A DNA stretch of 56,789 nt from Limnohabitans sp. Rim8 (GTDB lineage Bacteria > Pseudomonadota > Gammaproteobacteria > Burkholderiales > Burkholderiaceae_C), in contig NZ_CAMDLM010000027.1 of NCBI RefSeq assembly GCF_945901735.1, positions 1 through 56,789 on the forward strand, in the 5' to 3' direction. The notes beneath the pieces are model-generated. The model did no database searches. It saw only the letters and a list, made by a program, of their open reading frames with translations, and was not told the origin of the DNA. Both the position numbers and the translations under genes were made by a program. Below, one piece after another: positions 28,818 through 38,443 of the stretch. Within the stretch, counting starts at the first letter, position 1; the number at the start of each line of letters is the position of its first letter.

Positions 28818-29633
28818 ATGACGATAAAAACAGGTTTTTTGACAGGCAAAAAGCTCTTGATCACCGGTGTGCTGTCGAACCGTTCGATTGCTTACGGCAT
28901 CGCCAAGGCCTGCCACGCACAAGGCGCTGAACTGGCATTCAGTTACGTGGGTGAGCGCTTCAAGGACCGCATCACCGACTTCGCAGCCGATTTCGACTCC
29001 AAGCTGATTTTTGATTGCGACGTGGGCAGCGACGAGCAGATTGAAAAACTCTTCTCTGACCTGTCGGCCACTTGGCCCAAGTTTGACGGTTTTGTGCACG
29101 CCATCGGCTACGCCCCGCGTGAAGCCATTGCTGGCGACTTTCTGGACGGTTTGTCGCGCGAAGGCTTCAAGATCGCGCACGACATCAGCGCCTACAGCTT
29201 CCCGGCCATGGCCAAGGCGGCCCTGCCCTATTTGAATGACAAATCGGCTGTGCTGACCCTGACTTACCTGGGCGCGATCCGCACCGTGCCCAACTACAAC
29301 ACCATGGGCTTGGCCAAAGCCAGTCTGGAAGCGTCGGTGCGCTACCTTGCCGAATCGCTGGGCAGCCAAAACCGTGGCCTGCGCGCCAACGGCATTTCGG
29401 CCGGCCCCATCAAGACGCTGGCGGCCAGCGGCATCAAGGGCTTTGGCAAGATTTTGTCGGTGGTGGCCGAAACCTCGCCCATTCGCCGCAACGTGACCAT
29501 TGAGGATGTGGGCCATGTGGCGGCGTTCATGTTGAGCGACTTGGCAGCTGGCGTGACGGCTGAGATCACGTATGTCGACGGTGGTTTCAGCCAGGTGGTC
29601 GGTGGCATTGCGGAGCCAGCGGCTGTGGCTTGA
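28818..29633 (+). CDS. fabI: Enoyl-ACP reductase (NADH), FabI
   Basis: FabI catalyses the last reduction in each cycle of fatty acid elongation. The 271-residue SDR-fold enzyme has the FabI-type ITGVLSNRSIAYGIAKA nucleotide motif, and catalytic Tyr150, Tyr160 and Lys167 (Y-x6-Y-x6-K spacing in TVPNYNTMGLAKA). C-terminal AGPIKTLAASGI is the FabI substrate-loop region. ATG 28818 is supported by AGGAG eight bases upstream. The gene ends with a strong terminator at 29701-29730. Confidence 0.96.
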   Translation: MTIKTGFLTGKKLLITGVLSNRSIAYGIAKACHAQGAELAFSYVGERFKDRITDFAADFDSKLIFDCDVGSDEQIEKLFSDLSATWPKFDGFVHAIGYAPREAIAGDFLDGLSREGFKIAHDISAYSFPAMAKAALPYLNDKSAVLTLTYLGAIRTVPNYNTMGLAKASLEASVRYLAESLGSQNRGLRANGISAGPIKTLAASGIKGFGKILSVVAETSPIRRNVTIEDVGHVAAFMLSDLAAGVTAEITYVDGGFSQVVGGIAEPAAVA

Positions 29634-29700
29634 TGGGTTGTTTGTCGGCGCACCGCTGCGGGTGATCAACATCGGTTTTTAACTGGCTCATGCTCCGAAT

Positions 29701-29730
29701 TTGAAAAAGCGGCGAAAGCCGCTTTTTCAA
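29701..29730. terminator. Bidirectional terminator, fabI / decarboxylase
   Basis: Perfect 13-base arms around a GAAA tetraloop, with A/T runs on both sides, lie between the convergent fabI and decarboxylase genes. Confidence 0.9.
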
Positions 29731-29773
29731 TTCCCCCCGAAGAGGGCCTCAACTCACCCGCCACACACGGTTC

Positions 29774-32047
29774 TCAAGTCTTTACACAATCCGCAAAATA
29801 CCGTTTTTTGCCATCGTCGTCTTTGATCTCGACCAGACCATGGATGTCGGTCTCGAAACCCGGGCACTTCTCGTTGAACTCGCGGGCGAACTTGAGGTAA
29901 TCCACGATCTTCTTGTTGAAGACCTCGCCAGGGATCAAGAGGGGAATGCCCGGTGGGTAAGGCGTGACCAGACCGACAGTGACACGGCCTTCCAAGTGGT
30001 CAACTTCCACCCGTTCTGTCTTGCGCTGAGCAATGTGGGCATAGGCATCTGAAGGGCGCATGGCCGGGGCCAGGTCCGACAAATACATATCGGTCGTCAA
30101 GATGGCGATGTCGTACTTGGCGTACATCTCGTGTACGTGCTGACACAAATCACGCAAGCCCATGCGCTCATAGCGCGGGTGCTTTTGGCAGAACTCCGGC
30201 ATGATTTTCCACATCGGTTGGTTCTTGGCGTATTCGTCTTTGAACTGCTGCAAAGCCGTGAGCAGCGAATTCCAGCGGCCCTTGGTGATGCCGATGGTGA
30301 ACATGATGAAGAAGCTGTACAGGCCCGTCTTCTCCACCACCACGCCATGCTCGGTCAAGAATTTGCTGACGATGGACGCTGGAATGCCAGTCTTGTCAAA
30401 TTTGCCGTCCAAATCCAAACCCGGTGTCACGATGGTCGACTTGATCGGGTCCAACATGTTGAAGCCGTCGGCCAGTTGCTTACCAAAGCCGTGCCACTTG
30501 CTCGATTTCTTGCGTGGATCGTTGTGCAAGATCCAGTCGTCGGCACGGCCAATGCCTTCGTCGGCATATTTTTCTGGGCCCCAGACCTTGAACCACCAGT
30601 CTTTGCCGTACTCGGCGTCGATCTTGCGCATGGCGCGGCGGAAATCCAGCGCTTCGGCAATGCTTTCTTCCACCAACGCGGTGCCGCCGGGTGGCTCCAT
30701 CATGGCGGCGGCCACATCGCAGCTGGCAATGATGCTGTACTGCGGACTGGTCGAGGTGTGCATCAGGTACGCCTCGTTGAACAAGGGCCTGTCCAGCTTG
30801 GTGTTTTGCGCATCCTGCACCAGCACGTGGCTGGCCTGGCTGATGCCGGCCAGCAATTTGTGGATGGACTGCGTGGCGTACACCATCGACTCTTTCGGGC
30901 GTGCGCGCTTTTTGCCCATGGCGTGATACGGGCCGTAAAAGGGGTGGAAAGCCGCGTGCGGCAACCAAGCCTCGTCGAAATGCAGGTTCTCCACATAACC
31001 GTCCAGCATGTCTTTGATGGTCTCGGTGTTGTAGAGCACGCCGTCATAAGTGGACTGCGTGAGGGTCATCACGCGGGGCTTGACCTTTTTGGGGTCCACG
31101 CCCTTGAGCAAAGGGTTGGCCTTGATTTTGGCCATGATGGCCGCTGGCTCGAACTCGCTTTTGGGAATGGGGCCGATGATGCCGTAATGGTTGCGCGTGG
31201 GCTTCATGAACACCGGAATGGCCCCGGTCATGATGATCGCGTGCAGGATGGACTTGTGGCAATTGCGGTCCACCACCACCACATCACCGGGGGCCACCGT
31301 GTGGTGCCAAACGATTTTGTTGGAGGTGCTGGTGCCGTTGGTCACAAAGAAGCAATGGTCGGCGTTGAAAATGCGCGCAGCGTTGCGCTCGCTCTCGCCA
31401 ATGGCGCCGTTGTGGTCCAGTAATTGACCCAGTTCTTCGACCGCATTGCACACGTCGGCACGCAACATGTTCTCGCCATAAAACTGGTGGTACATCTGGC
31501 CTACGGGGCTCTTGAGGAAAGCCACGCCACCCGAGTGCCCTGGGCAGTGCCATGAATACGAGCCGTCTTCGGCGTAGTCGAGCAGTGCCTTGAAGAACGG
31601 CGGCTGCACACCTTCCAGGTAGCTCTTGGCTTCGCGAATGATGTGACGCGCCACGAACTCAGGCGTGTCTTCAAACATGTGAATGAAGCCGTGCAGCTCA
31701 CGCAGGATGTCATTGGGAAGATGGCGAGAGGTCTTGGTCTCGCCATAAATGTAGATGGGCACATCGGCATTCTTGCGTCGCACCTCGTCAATGAAGGCGC
31801 GCAAGTTGATCACGGCCGGGTCCAAGTCGGGGCCGGGCGTGAACTCTTCGTCGTCGATGGACAGGATGAAAGCACTGGCGCGGCTTTGCTGCTGGGCAAA
31901 CTGCGACAAGTCACCGTAGCTCGTCACGCCCAAGACCTCCAAGCCCTCGCTCACGATGGCGTCTGCCAAAGCACGAATGCCCAAACCCGATGTGTTTTCG
32001 GAGCGGTAATCTTCGTCAATGATGACGATGGGGAAACGAAATTTCAT
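29774..32047 (-). CDS. Arginine/lysine/ornithine decarboxylase, fold type I
   Basis: This 757-residue PLP enzyme belongs to the large bacterial basic amino acid decarboxylases (SpeC, LdcC/CadA, AdiA). An N-terminal response-regulator-like wing domain (about 1-130) precedes the PLP domain with TNGTSTSNKIVWH (phosphate binding), HFDEAWLPHAAFHPFYGP and the PLP-binding Lys in TQSIHKLLAGISQASH. A C-terminal domain follows, with PYPPGIPLLIPGE. The enzyme would produce agmatine, cadaverine or putrescine for polyamine synthesis or acid resistance; sequence alone does not fix the substrate. It is monocistronic, convergent with fabI, with 200 bases to the tRNA upstream. Confidence 0.9.
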   Translation of the reverse strand: MKFRFPIVIIDEDYRSENTSGLGIRALADAIVSEGLEVLGVTSYGDLSQFAQQQSRASAFILSIDDEEFTPGPDLDPAVINLRAFIDEVRRKNADVPIYIYGETKTSRHLPNDILRELHGFIHMFEDTPEFVARHIIREAKSYLEGVQPPFFKALLDYAEDGSYSWHCPGHSGGVAFLKSPVGQMYHQFYGENMLRADVCNAVEELGQLLDHNGAIGESERNAARIFNADHCFFVTNGTSTSNKIVWHHTVAPGDVVVVDRNCHKSILHAIIMTGAIPVFMKPTRNHYGIIGPIPKSEFEPAAIMAKIKANPLLKGVDPKKVKPRVMTLTQSTYDGVLYNTETIKDMLDGYVENLHFDEAWLPHAAFHPFYGPYHAMGKKRARPKESMVYATQSIHKLLAGISQASHVLVQDAQNTKLDRPLFNEAYLMHTSTSPQYSIIASCDVAAAMMEPPGGTALVEESIAEALDFRRAMRKIDAEYGKDWWFKVWGPEKYADEGIGRADDWILHNDPRKKSSKWHGFGKQLADGFNMLDPIKSTIVTPGLDLDGKFDKTGIPASIVSKFLTEHGVVVEKTGLYSFFIMFTIGITKGRWNSLLTALQQFKDEYAKNQPMWKIMPEFCQKHPRYERMGLRDLCQHVHEMYAKYDIAILTTDMYLSDLAPAMRPSDAYAHIAQRKTERVEVDHLEGRVTVGLVTPYPPGIPLLIPGEVFNKKIVDYLKFAREFNEKCPGFETDIHGLVEIKDDDGKKRYFADCVKT

Positions 32048-32231
32048 GGGTTGATGGGGCTGTGCGCCAAAGAAAGGCCAAAGGGATTTGAAACTGTGGC
32101 GAAGTTTAAGGACAAAAAGACCCTGCTGAACGACACAGATCAGAAATTGGCAAAAAACTCACCGCGACGGCATGCCTTGGCCCCCTGCACAAGAATTGCT
32201 GGGGGCCTGCGAAAAGCAGTTTTTCCACTGG

Positions 32232-32237
32232 TACAAT
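32232..32237 (+). promoter_or_regulatory. Probable -10 element of tRNA-Ser
   Basis: TACAAT is 11 bases before the tRNA 5' end. No clear -35 hexamer is visible. The upstream 150 bases carry a 7-base GGCCCCC/GGGGGCC hairpin (32179-32207) but no gene. Confidence 0.4.
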
Positions 32238-32247
32238 CGCCCACTTC

Positions 32248-32338
32248 GGAGCGGTGGATGAGTGGTTTAAGTCGCACGCCTGGAAAGCGTGTGTGGGTTA
32301 ATAGCCCACCGCGGGTTCGAATCCCGCCTGCTCCGCCA
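32248..32338 (+). tRNA. tRNA-Ser (GGA)
   Basis: A 91-base class II tRNA with encoded CCA. The acceptor stem GGAGCGG pairs with CTGCTCC, the anticodon loop is CTGGAAA with GGA at 32282-32284, a long variable arm follows (as in serine tRNAs), and the T-loop is GGTTCGAATCC. It reads UCC and UCU codons. A strong terminator follows at 32350. Confidence 0.97.
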
Positions 32339-32349
32339 GAAACCAAGTA

Positions 32350-32380
32350 AAAACGCGCCTTCGGGCGCGTTTTGTTTTTT
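32350..32380 (+). terminator. Intrinsic terminator after tRNA-Ser
   Basis: AAAACGCGCC and GGCGCGTTTT arms close a TTCG tetraloop and are followed by a T-rich tail. Confidence 0.9.
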
Positions 32381-32550
32381 CTAGCCCACCATTCACCCGA
32401 CATGGCTGATCTTTAGACGATCAAGGTGGGTGCTGGCGCCCATGGCCTGCAGCCACATCCAGCGGTTAGTGGTTAAGCCCAACTGCACCAGACAAAGAGG
32501 CCGCGGCCAGCCATTTGATGGGTGAAGATTTTTAAGAATTGGAGTCATCC

Positions 32551-33498
32551 ATGGCATTCGCGGCACGTTCGGTCCTGTTGGTATTTGCATTTCTTGTGGG
32601 TTGCCAAACCATTCCTTTTGACGTGGGGTTTTTCCAGCCGCCAATCACTGTTTCGCACGCACCTGCGAGGCCAATCACCCAATACAGCCTGTACAACAAC
32701 ACCACTTTGGTCAAGTTGGGTGAGATGAAGGCACAGGTTCCATCGTTTGATGGCAAGGGGCTGCTCTTGGCAAGTTGGACGCCTCATCCCAAAGGTGCCA
32801 CAGGCCGCCCCACATTTGTGGTGGTGCATGGCGGTCATGGACTGGTGCCCACCAACTTCGCCAGTGCACTTTGGTTGCGCGACACATTCCATGCGAATGT
32901 TCTGGTGCTCGACAGTTACTGGAGCCGAGGTCAAAATGAAAATTGGGCCACCAGAACGCGTTTTGGCGCCAACATGCGGGCCCTTGACGTCATTGCAGCA
33001 GGCCAGTGGCTGCGCGACGTGAACAAAGTGGACACGGGGCAAATGTTTGTCATGGGCGACAGCCAAGGGGGCTGGACTGTTCTCAGGGCCTTCACAGATG
33101 ACCCGTTCCTCAGTGGCCACATGAAGGGCTTGTACCGCGGGGGCATCGCGGCTTATCCAGGCTGCTTTTCGCATGGCACACCCACAGCCCCTGCTCTGTC
33201 CCCCTACACAGCCCCTGTGATCATTTTCACGGGGGGCAAGGACACGGCGACACCGATCTCAGAGTGTCCGAAGCGGGTGCTGGCGTCAGCCGCCCAATGG
33301 CATCATTATCCCGACCAGACGCATGGCTGGGACGCGGCGAACAGAGGGGCGGCCGGTACCCCCGTCGATGGCGAGTGTGGCAAAGCCATGAATGTGTACA
33401 ACCCATTTGCGGTTTGTCGCAGCCATGCGACCACCGATGACATGCGACGCCACATCCAATCGTTCGTTGAAAATTTGATCGCAAAGCCCAGCAGGTGA
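32551..33498 (+). CDS. Lipoprotein of the alpha/beta hydrolase fold
   Basis: A 315-residue protein with a lipoprotein signal (LVFAFLVGC lipobox, Cys about 18), so probably membrane-anchored in the periplasm. It shows a VVHGGHGL oxyanion-type segment, the nucleophile elbow GDSQGG, and a C-terminal catalytic His in PDQTHGWD, resembling dienelactone hydrolases. GGAG six bases before ATG 32551 fixes the start. It is a single-gene unit between the tRNA and a strong palindromic terminator. The substrate is unknown. Confidence 0.75.
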   Translation: MAFAARSVLLVFAFLVGCQTIPFDVGFFQPPITVSHAPARPITQYSLYNNTTLVKLGEMKAQVPSFDGKGLLLASWTPHPKGATGRPTFVVVHGGHGLVPTNFASALWLRDTFHANVLVLDSYWSRGQNENWATRTRFGANMRALDVIAAGQWLRDVNKVDTGQMFVMGDSQGGWTVLRAFTDDPFLSGHMKGLYRGGIAAYPGCFSHGTPTAPALSPYTAPVIIFTGGKDTATPISECPKRVLASAAQWHHYPDQTHGWDAANRGAAGTPVDGECGKAMNVYNPFAVCRSHATTDDMRRHIQSFVENLIAKPSR

Positions 33499-33653
33499 AT
33501 TCGGCCGCGGTCACCAGGCCCGCCCACCCGGACCAAGTCGCGCACGGTCGAAACACCCGAAGCGCCAGCACAGCCAGCCCCACACACCGTTGACCCGCCA
33601 TTTTGAACAGGGGCTGCACTCTGCTCAGGCCCCGGCATGTGCGCCGTCTGAAC

Positions 33654-33685
33654 AAAAAAAGCCTGCACATGTGCAGGCTTTTTTT
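33654..33685. terminator. Bidirectional terminator (32-base perfect palindrome)
   Basis: Two 16-base arms meet without a spacer; seven A precede and seven T end the palindrome, with a GCCTGCACA core arm. It separates the plus-strand lipoprotein gene from the minus-strand LivK-type gene. The 155 bases before it hold no gene. Confidence 0.9.
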
Positions 33686-33755
33686 CGTCTGTGGTTTGAA
33701 AGGGGTCTTCAGTCCAACACTTTAAAACAGGCCCCCAAAAATGGAGGTCAACACA

Positions 33756-34922
33756 TCAGCGAACCACAGCGATCTGTGAACGCTCGCCACCTTTGTAGGT
33801 GTACAAGGTCAAAGCGCCGTTTTTGATGTCGCCCTTTTCGTCAAAGGCGATGTCACCGGTCACGCCTTTGTAAGTGATGCTCTTCAAAGCAGGCAAGTAC
33901 TTGGCGGGGTCGGCAGAACCTGCGTTGACCATGGCCGTGGCCATGACCTTGACGGCGTCATAGACGTAAGGGGCATAGACCTGCACGTCGGCGTTGTACT
34001 TGGCTTTGAAGTCTGCACGGAACTTGTCCATGCCGACTTTTTGCTCACCTTCGACACCACCGGCTTCAGCGCAGATCACGCCTTCGTCTTTCATGGCGTC
34101 ACCGGCCAACTTGGCCAATTCGGCTGTGCAGATGCCGTCACCGCCCATGAACTTGGCATTGATGCCCAAGGACTTCATCTGGCGCAGCATCGGGCCAGCC
34201 ACAGCGTCCATACCGCCAAAGAACACGATATCGGGCTTTTTGGCCTTCAGGGTGGTCAAGATGGCGTTGAAGTCAGAGGCTTTGTCGGTGGTGAACTCGT
34301 GGCCCACTACCGAGCCTCCAGCCGCAGCCACAGCTTTCTTGAACTCTTCAGCCACGCCCTGGCCGTAGGCAGTGCGGTCGTCGATGACGGCGATGCTCTT
34401 GCCCTTGAGGGTCTCCACAGCGTATTTGCCAAGCGTGCCGCCCAAGTGCACGTCGTCAGCCACCACGCGGAAAGCGCCCGCGTAACCTTGACGGGTGTAC
34501 TTGGGGTTGGTGGCCGAAGGCGAGATTTGGGGAATGCCAGCGCCGTTGTACAGCTGCGAAGCGGGAATGGTGGTGCCCGAGTTCAGGTGGCCGATCACGC
34601 CGTTGACTTTGGCGTCGACCAATTTCTGGGCTGCTGCAGTGCCTTGTTTGGGATCGGCTGCGTCGTCTTCAGCCAGCAACTCGAATTTGGCAGTTTTGTC
34701 ACCAATCTTCAGACCCGCAGCGTTCAGCTCTTCGATGGCCATGCGGGCACCGTTTTCATTGTCCTTGCCCAGGTGGGCAATGGCGCCGCTGACAGGACCC
34801 ACGTGACCGATTTTGACGACCATCTCGGTGGATACGACTTCTTTTTTGCCGCATGCGGCCAACACCATTGCCGCAACGGCAACCGACACCACGCTCAAAG
34901 CACGTGAACCAGTAAATTTCAT
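33756..34922 (-). CDS. Branched-chain amino acid-type ABC binding protein
   Basis: The 388-residue protein is a type I periplasmic binding protein of the LivJ/LivK group: GHVGPVSGAIAHLGKDNENGARMAIEELNAAG at the N-terminus, VIGHLNSGTTIPASQLY, and GGDGICTAEL. The N-terminal signal ends in a lipobox-like VLAACGKK, so it may be lipid-anchored. It is an orphan, with no LivHMGF permease or ATPase genes in the window, so it must work with components elsewhere. GGAG lies in good position before ATG 34922. Confidence 0.85.
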   Translation of the reverse strand: MKFTGSRALSVVSVAVAAMVLAACGKKEVVSTEMVVKIGHVGPVSGAIAHLGKDNENGARMAIEELNAAGLKIGDKTAKFELLAEDDAADPKQGTAAAQKLVDAKVNGVIGHLNSGTTIPASQLYNGAGIPQISPSATNPKYTRQGYAGAFRVVADDVHLGGTLGKYAVETLKGKSIAVIDDRTAYGQGVAEEFKKAVAAAGGSVVGHEFTTDKASDFNAILTTLKAKKPDIVFFGGMDAVAGPMLRQMKSLGINAKFMGGDGICTAELAKLAGDAMKDEGVICAEAGGVEGEQKVGMDKFRADFKAKYNADVQVYAPYVYDAVKVMATAMVNAGSADPAKYLPALKSITYKGVTGDIAFDEKGDIKNGALTLYTYKGGERSQIAVVR

Positions 34923-35026
34923 AGAAACTCCGAAAATAAATTTGCTTCAATCAAGCAAGCCTTAAAGATACTTCAAAAACGCCCTTTTGTGACTCCGGGA
35001 AAACCAAAACCTGCGTAACAGAAACA

Positions 35027-35302
35027 TCATGGCTCAACATCCTGGAAGGTGCGCGCGCGCTGGTCCCAAACACTTTGCAAGGTTCTTTGCACCCAATCCG
35101 CCGTCAAACGCTCAATTTCTGGACGAAGATTTTCAAGCAAATCCGATGACAAGGCCATCAACGCCTCTTTTTCGGCGGACCGCGCATCCAGCGCCACAAG
35201 CACTGCCTGCGGCACTTGGGCCAACGCCATGTCTTGAGTCAAAGTCGGTATCTCATCCGGAAAGACAGGCGGGCTCGAAGAAGGTGTTTCAGTGGGTGTC
35301 AT
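35027..35302 (-). CDS. Small hypothetical protein downstream of holC
   Basis: A 91-residue protein translated from an ATG that overlaps the holC stop codon (ATGA), hence coupled to it. The N-terminal third is Pro/Ser/Thr-rich (PTETPSSSPPVFPDEIPTLT). The rest is helical and rich in Leu, Ala, Glu and Arg (ALMALSSDLLENLRPEIERLTADWVQRTLQSVWDQRA), similar in look to small proteins that sit beside holC in Comamonadaceae. No known domain; function unknown. Confidence 0.7.
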   Translation of the reverse strand: MTPTETPSSSPPVFPDEIPTLTQDMALAQVPQAVLVALDARSAEKEALMALSSDLLENLRPEIERLTADWVQRTLQSVWDQRARTFQDVEP

Positions 35303-35733
35303 GTGCCGGCCACCTTGGACAAATCGTGTTGTAAAAGTTCGTAACCGCGGCTTTTGTAATGCTTCCAACGCAACCGGGCTTGGTCGCGACCGTGCTCGTC
35401 GTTGGCAACAATCTCAATCAGGCGGGCAAAGCGCTCGAAGCCCAAAGGCACCTCATCGCCCAGGTTCATCAGCACCTCATCGAAGCCCCAGGCGTGTGGG
35501 TCCGGTCCAAGTGCCACTGGCGAAGCCCGCTGCACATCAAGGGCATCTTGGGCGGTGCAATGCGCCAGAAATGACACATCCTGAAAGCGCCACAGCTCGG
35601 CGTCGAGTTGCTTGAGCGTTTCGGTGGCACCCACCACCGCGATGCGCAAATGATGTACTCGCGCCTTGCGCACCAAGCGGCAAGCGTGCAGCAGCCGTTC
35701 GCCGGTATTGAAGTGAAACTCAATGCGGGTCAT
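35299..35733 (-). CDS. holC: DNA polymerase III subunit chi
   Basis: HolC links the clamp loader to single-strand-binding protein. The 144-residue protein has the family N-terminus TRIEFHFNTGERLLHACRLVRKA, the VGATETLKQLDAELW and SFLAHC segments, and a C-terminal ARLRWKHYKSRGYELLQHDL that matches HolC. It lies 31 bases after pepA on the same strand, the common pepA-holC order in proteobacteria. Confidence 0.9.
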   Translation of the reverse strand: MTRIEFHFNTGERLLHACRLVRKARVHHLRIAVVGATETLKQLDAELWRFQDVSFLAHCTAQDALDVQRASPVALGPDPHAWGFDEVLMNLGDEVPLGFERFARLIEIVANDEHGRDQARLRWKHYKSRGYELLQHDLSKVAGT

Positions 35734-35764
35734 GGGAACCAGGGGCTGGGTGCCAGCTCGAAGC

Positions 35765-37309
35765 TCAAGCCTTGCCCGCAGTGCGCGACTTGGCTTTGCC
35801 CTTCACGCCCGACTTGACCGCGGCTTTGGATTTGCCATGGGATTTCACCGCTGGTGTCTCTTGAGCAAGGGTCAACAGGTACTGCAAAAGCAAGCCCACA
35901 GGGCGTCCTGTGGCGCCCTTGGCCGCGCCGCTGCGCCAAGCGGTGCCCGCGATGTCCAGGTGCGCCCAGGCAAAGCTCTTGGTAAAGCGCTGCAAAAACT
36001 TGGCCGCCGTGACCGAACCCGCGGCCCGACCGGCCACATTGGCCACATCGGCAAAGCGCGACTTCAGGCCTTCGGCGTAGTCGTCATCCAAAGGCATGCG
36101 CCAGCAGGTGTCGCCCGAGGCCTCGCCCGCGTGCTGAAGTTGCAGGGCTAACACGTCGTCGCTTGAAAACAGGCCCGTACGCACCGCGCCCAGCGCGATC
36201 ACGCAGGCGCCCGTCAGGGTGGCGATGTCAATCACGGCTTGTGGTTTGAAGCGCTCGGCATAGGTCAGCGCATCACACAGCACCAGACGCCCTTCGGCAT
36301 CCGTGTTCAAAATTTCTATGGTCTGCCCGCTCATGCTGGTCACCACATCGCCCGGCTTCACGGCCAGACCATCGGGCATGTTTTCGGTGGCCGGAATCAG
36401 ACCGACCACATTGACGCGGGGCTTGAGCTCGCCCAGCGCCTTGAACACACCCAGCACACTGGCCGCGCCGCCCATGTCGTACTTCATTTCGTCCATCTCG
36501 GCCGCAGGCTTCATGGAAATACCACCCGAGTCAAAGGTGATGCCCTTGCCCACCAGCACCACCGGGGCCTGCGTGGCCGCCGCGCCGTTGTAGCGCAGGA
36601 CGATGAAGCGCAAAGGCTCGGCCGCGCCCTGGGCTACGGCCATGAACGCGCCCATGCCCAGCTTGGCCACTTCTTTGGGGCCCAGCACCTCGCATTTGAA
36701 AGCGCGGCCCGAGGCAATGCTTTTGGCCGTTTCGGCCAAATGTGTGGGCGTGGCATGGTTGGCCGGGCGATTGGCCCATTCCTTGGCCAATTCGACCCCG
36801 GCCACCAGGGCCTGGGCCTGCACCACCGCCTGGCGCAGTTCAACCCTGTCGTGCGTGGCACTGACCTGCACCTGTTTGAGCGTGCGGGCCTTGGGCTTGC
36901 TCAAGGTCGTGGTATAGCTGTAACTGGCATCGGCCAGACTGCTGAGCGCCATTTGCAGGCCTTGAACAGACGCCTCACCCACCACGTGCAAGCCCAAACG
37001 TTTGATCTTGCCCGCCTTGAGCACCCCCCAAGCCGCCTGCATGGCGCTGCGAATTTGCCCGGGCTGGTGGTCTGCGCTGCAGGCCACCACCACGTGCCGG
37101 GCGGCCAGGCCGGGCTGGCTGTACAAACTCAGTACGGCACCGGCCTTGAGTTCAAAATCACCGTAGGCAATGGCCTGGGCTACCAAGCGGGAGACTGGCT
37201 CTACCGCCTGGGTATCGGGCTGCACCTGGCTAGGCCAAAGCACCACCAGCGCGTCCACCGAAGCGGTCATGGCATGAGACAGAGAGAGCTTTTGAAATTC
37301 GAAGTTCAT
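35765..37309 (-). CDS. pepA: Leucyl aminopeptidase PepA
   Basis: The 514-residue M17 metallopeptidase removes N-terminal residues from peptides. Its two-metal site is marked by [16 protein letters not shown] (Lys and Asp ligands), [10 protein letters not shown], and the signature NTDAEGRL (Asp, Glu ligands, catalytic Arg). The C-terminal 25 residues are Lys/Ala-rich and not part of the catalytic fold. It diverges from lptF across 24 bases, a conserved pair in gammaproteobacteria and betaproteobacteria, and leads the pepA-holC unit. Confidence 0.95.
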   Translation of the reverse strand: MNFEFQKLSLSHAMTASVDALVVLWPSQVQPDTQAVEPVSRLVAQAIAYGDFELKAGAVLSLYSQPGLAARHVVVACSADHQPGQIRSAMQAAWGVLKAGKIKRLGLHVVGEASVQGLQMALSSLADASYSYTTTLSKPKARTLKQVQVSATHDRVELRQAVVQAQALVAGVELAKEWANRPANHATPTHLAETAKSIASGRAFKCEVLGPKEVAKLGMGAFMAVAQGAAEPLRFIVLRYNGAAATQAPVVLVGKGITFDSGGISMKPAAEMDEMKYDMGGAASVLGVFKALGELKPRVNVVGLIPATENMPDGLAVKPGDVVTSMSGQTIEILNTDAEGRLVLCDALTYAERFKPQAVIDIATLTGACVIALGAVRTGLFSSDDVLALQLQHAGEASGDTCWRMPLDDDYAEGLKSRFADVANVAGRAAGSVTAAKFLQRFTKSFAWAHLDIAGTAWRSGAAKGATGRPVGLLLQYLLTLAQETPAVKSHGKSKAAVKSGVKGKAKSRTAGKA

Positions 37310-37333
37310 AATTCGGGTTTTCCTGTTTTGCCA

Positions 37334-38443
37334 ATGTTATTCCATTCCTCATTACGCAAAGACCTTGCCCGCAATTTTGGTGCCACGCTGGTCATTTTGG
37401 TGACCATCGTGATGACCATCATCCTGATTCGCACCCTGGGTCAGGCCAGCCGGGGCAGCGTGAACCCCTCCGAGGTGATGCTGGTCATGGGGTTCAGCGT
37501 GCTGGGTCACATGACCACCATCATCACCTTGAGCCTGTTTATTGCATGCGTGGCCTCTTTGTCGCGCATGTATGGCGACAGTGAAATGGTCATCTGGTTT
37601 TCCAGCGGGCAGGGCTTGGGCCAGTTTGTCCAGCCCCTGTTCCGCTTCGCTTGGCCCACCTTGCTGGTGATTGCCCTGCTGGCCTTGTTTGTTTGGCCTT
37701 GGAGTCACCAACAGATCCAGGACCTGCGCCAACGCTTTGAAAAACGCAACGACGTCGAGCGCATCGCGCCTGGCCAGTTTCAGGAGTCCGCAGGCGGCAA
37801 CCGGGTCTTTTTCATCGACAAGGACAGCCCGGGTGAACGGACGGGCAACAACGTGTTTGTTTCCAGCCGTGACGACCAGTTCGAAAGCGTGACCACGGCC
37901 TCACGCGGGCGGGTCGAATTTGTCGGCAACGACCGGTTTTTGTTTCTTGAAAACGGCCAGCAATGGCTCACCGTCCTCGCCACGGGTGAAACTCGGCTAA
38001 CCCAGTTTGAGCGTTACCAACTGCTGATTGATGCCAACTCCGTGCCCCTCAATTCGGTGCGCAACAGCCGCCAAAGCACCACTTGGCAACTGATGGAACA
38101 AACCACGCCCGCCAACCGTGCCGAATTGGCCTGGCGCTTTGGTCTGCTGTTCACAGCCATCAATTTGATCCTGCTGGCACTGGCGCTGTCTGCGGTCAAC
38201 CCCCGGGTTGGCCGCAGCTACCACCTGGGTTTGGCGCTGTTTGTGTTTGTGGCGTACTACAACCTGCTCACCGTGGGACAAAACTGGATCGGCGTGGGGC
38301 GCATCGGTGCTTTGCCCTTCATGCTGATGCTGCACGGTGGCGTCTTGGCACTGGCCTTGGTGTGGCTGAGTCTGCGCCACATGAACTGGAGCTGGCGGCA
38401 CCTCCTGCCATCCGTGAACCGCCCCCTGGAGGCCTCTGCATGA
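37334..38443 (+). CDS. lptF: LPS export permease LptF
   Basis: LptF and LptG form the membrane part of the LptB2FG transporter that extracts lipopolysaccharide from the inner membrane. The 369-residue protein has three membrane segments at the N-terminus ([21 protein letters not shown]), a periplasmic beta-jellyroll (about 110-280, containing FFIDKDSPG) and three more segments toward the C-terminus. ATG 37334 begins [12 protein letters not shown], the usual start. It overlaps lptG by four bases. Confidence 0.95.
   Translation: MLFHSSLRKDLARNFGATLVILVTIVMTIILIRTLGQASRGSVNPSEVMLVMGFSVLGHMTTIITLSLFIACVASLSRMYGDSEMVIWFSSGQGLGQFVQPLFRFAWPTLLVIALLALFVWPWSHQQIQDLRQRFEKRNDVERIAPGQFQESAGGNRVFFIDKDSPGERTGNNVFVSSRDDQFESVTTASRGRVEFVGNDRFLFLENGQQWLTVLATGETRLTQFERYQLLIDANSVPLNSVRNSRQSTTWQLMEQTTPANRAELAWRFGLLFTAINLILLALALSAVNPRVGRSYHLGLALFVFVAYYNLLTVGQNWIGVGRIGALPFMLMLHGGVLALALVWLSLRHMNWSWRHLLPSVNRPLEASA

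Noticed and set aside
32179..32207. GGCCCCC/GGGGGCC hairpin as a terminator or riboswitch
   Set aside because: No T-run follows and no riboswitch consensus is visible.
32393..32644. Minus-strand open frame near tRNA-Ser
   Set aside because: No good start or domain, and it overlaps the lipoprotein gene.
36239..37333. Long plus-strand open frame running into lptF
   Set aside because: It is antisense to pepA with low-complexity His/Gly-rich translation. The lptF start at 37334 matches the family; the rest is a shadow.
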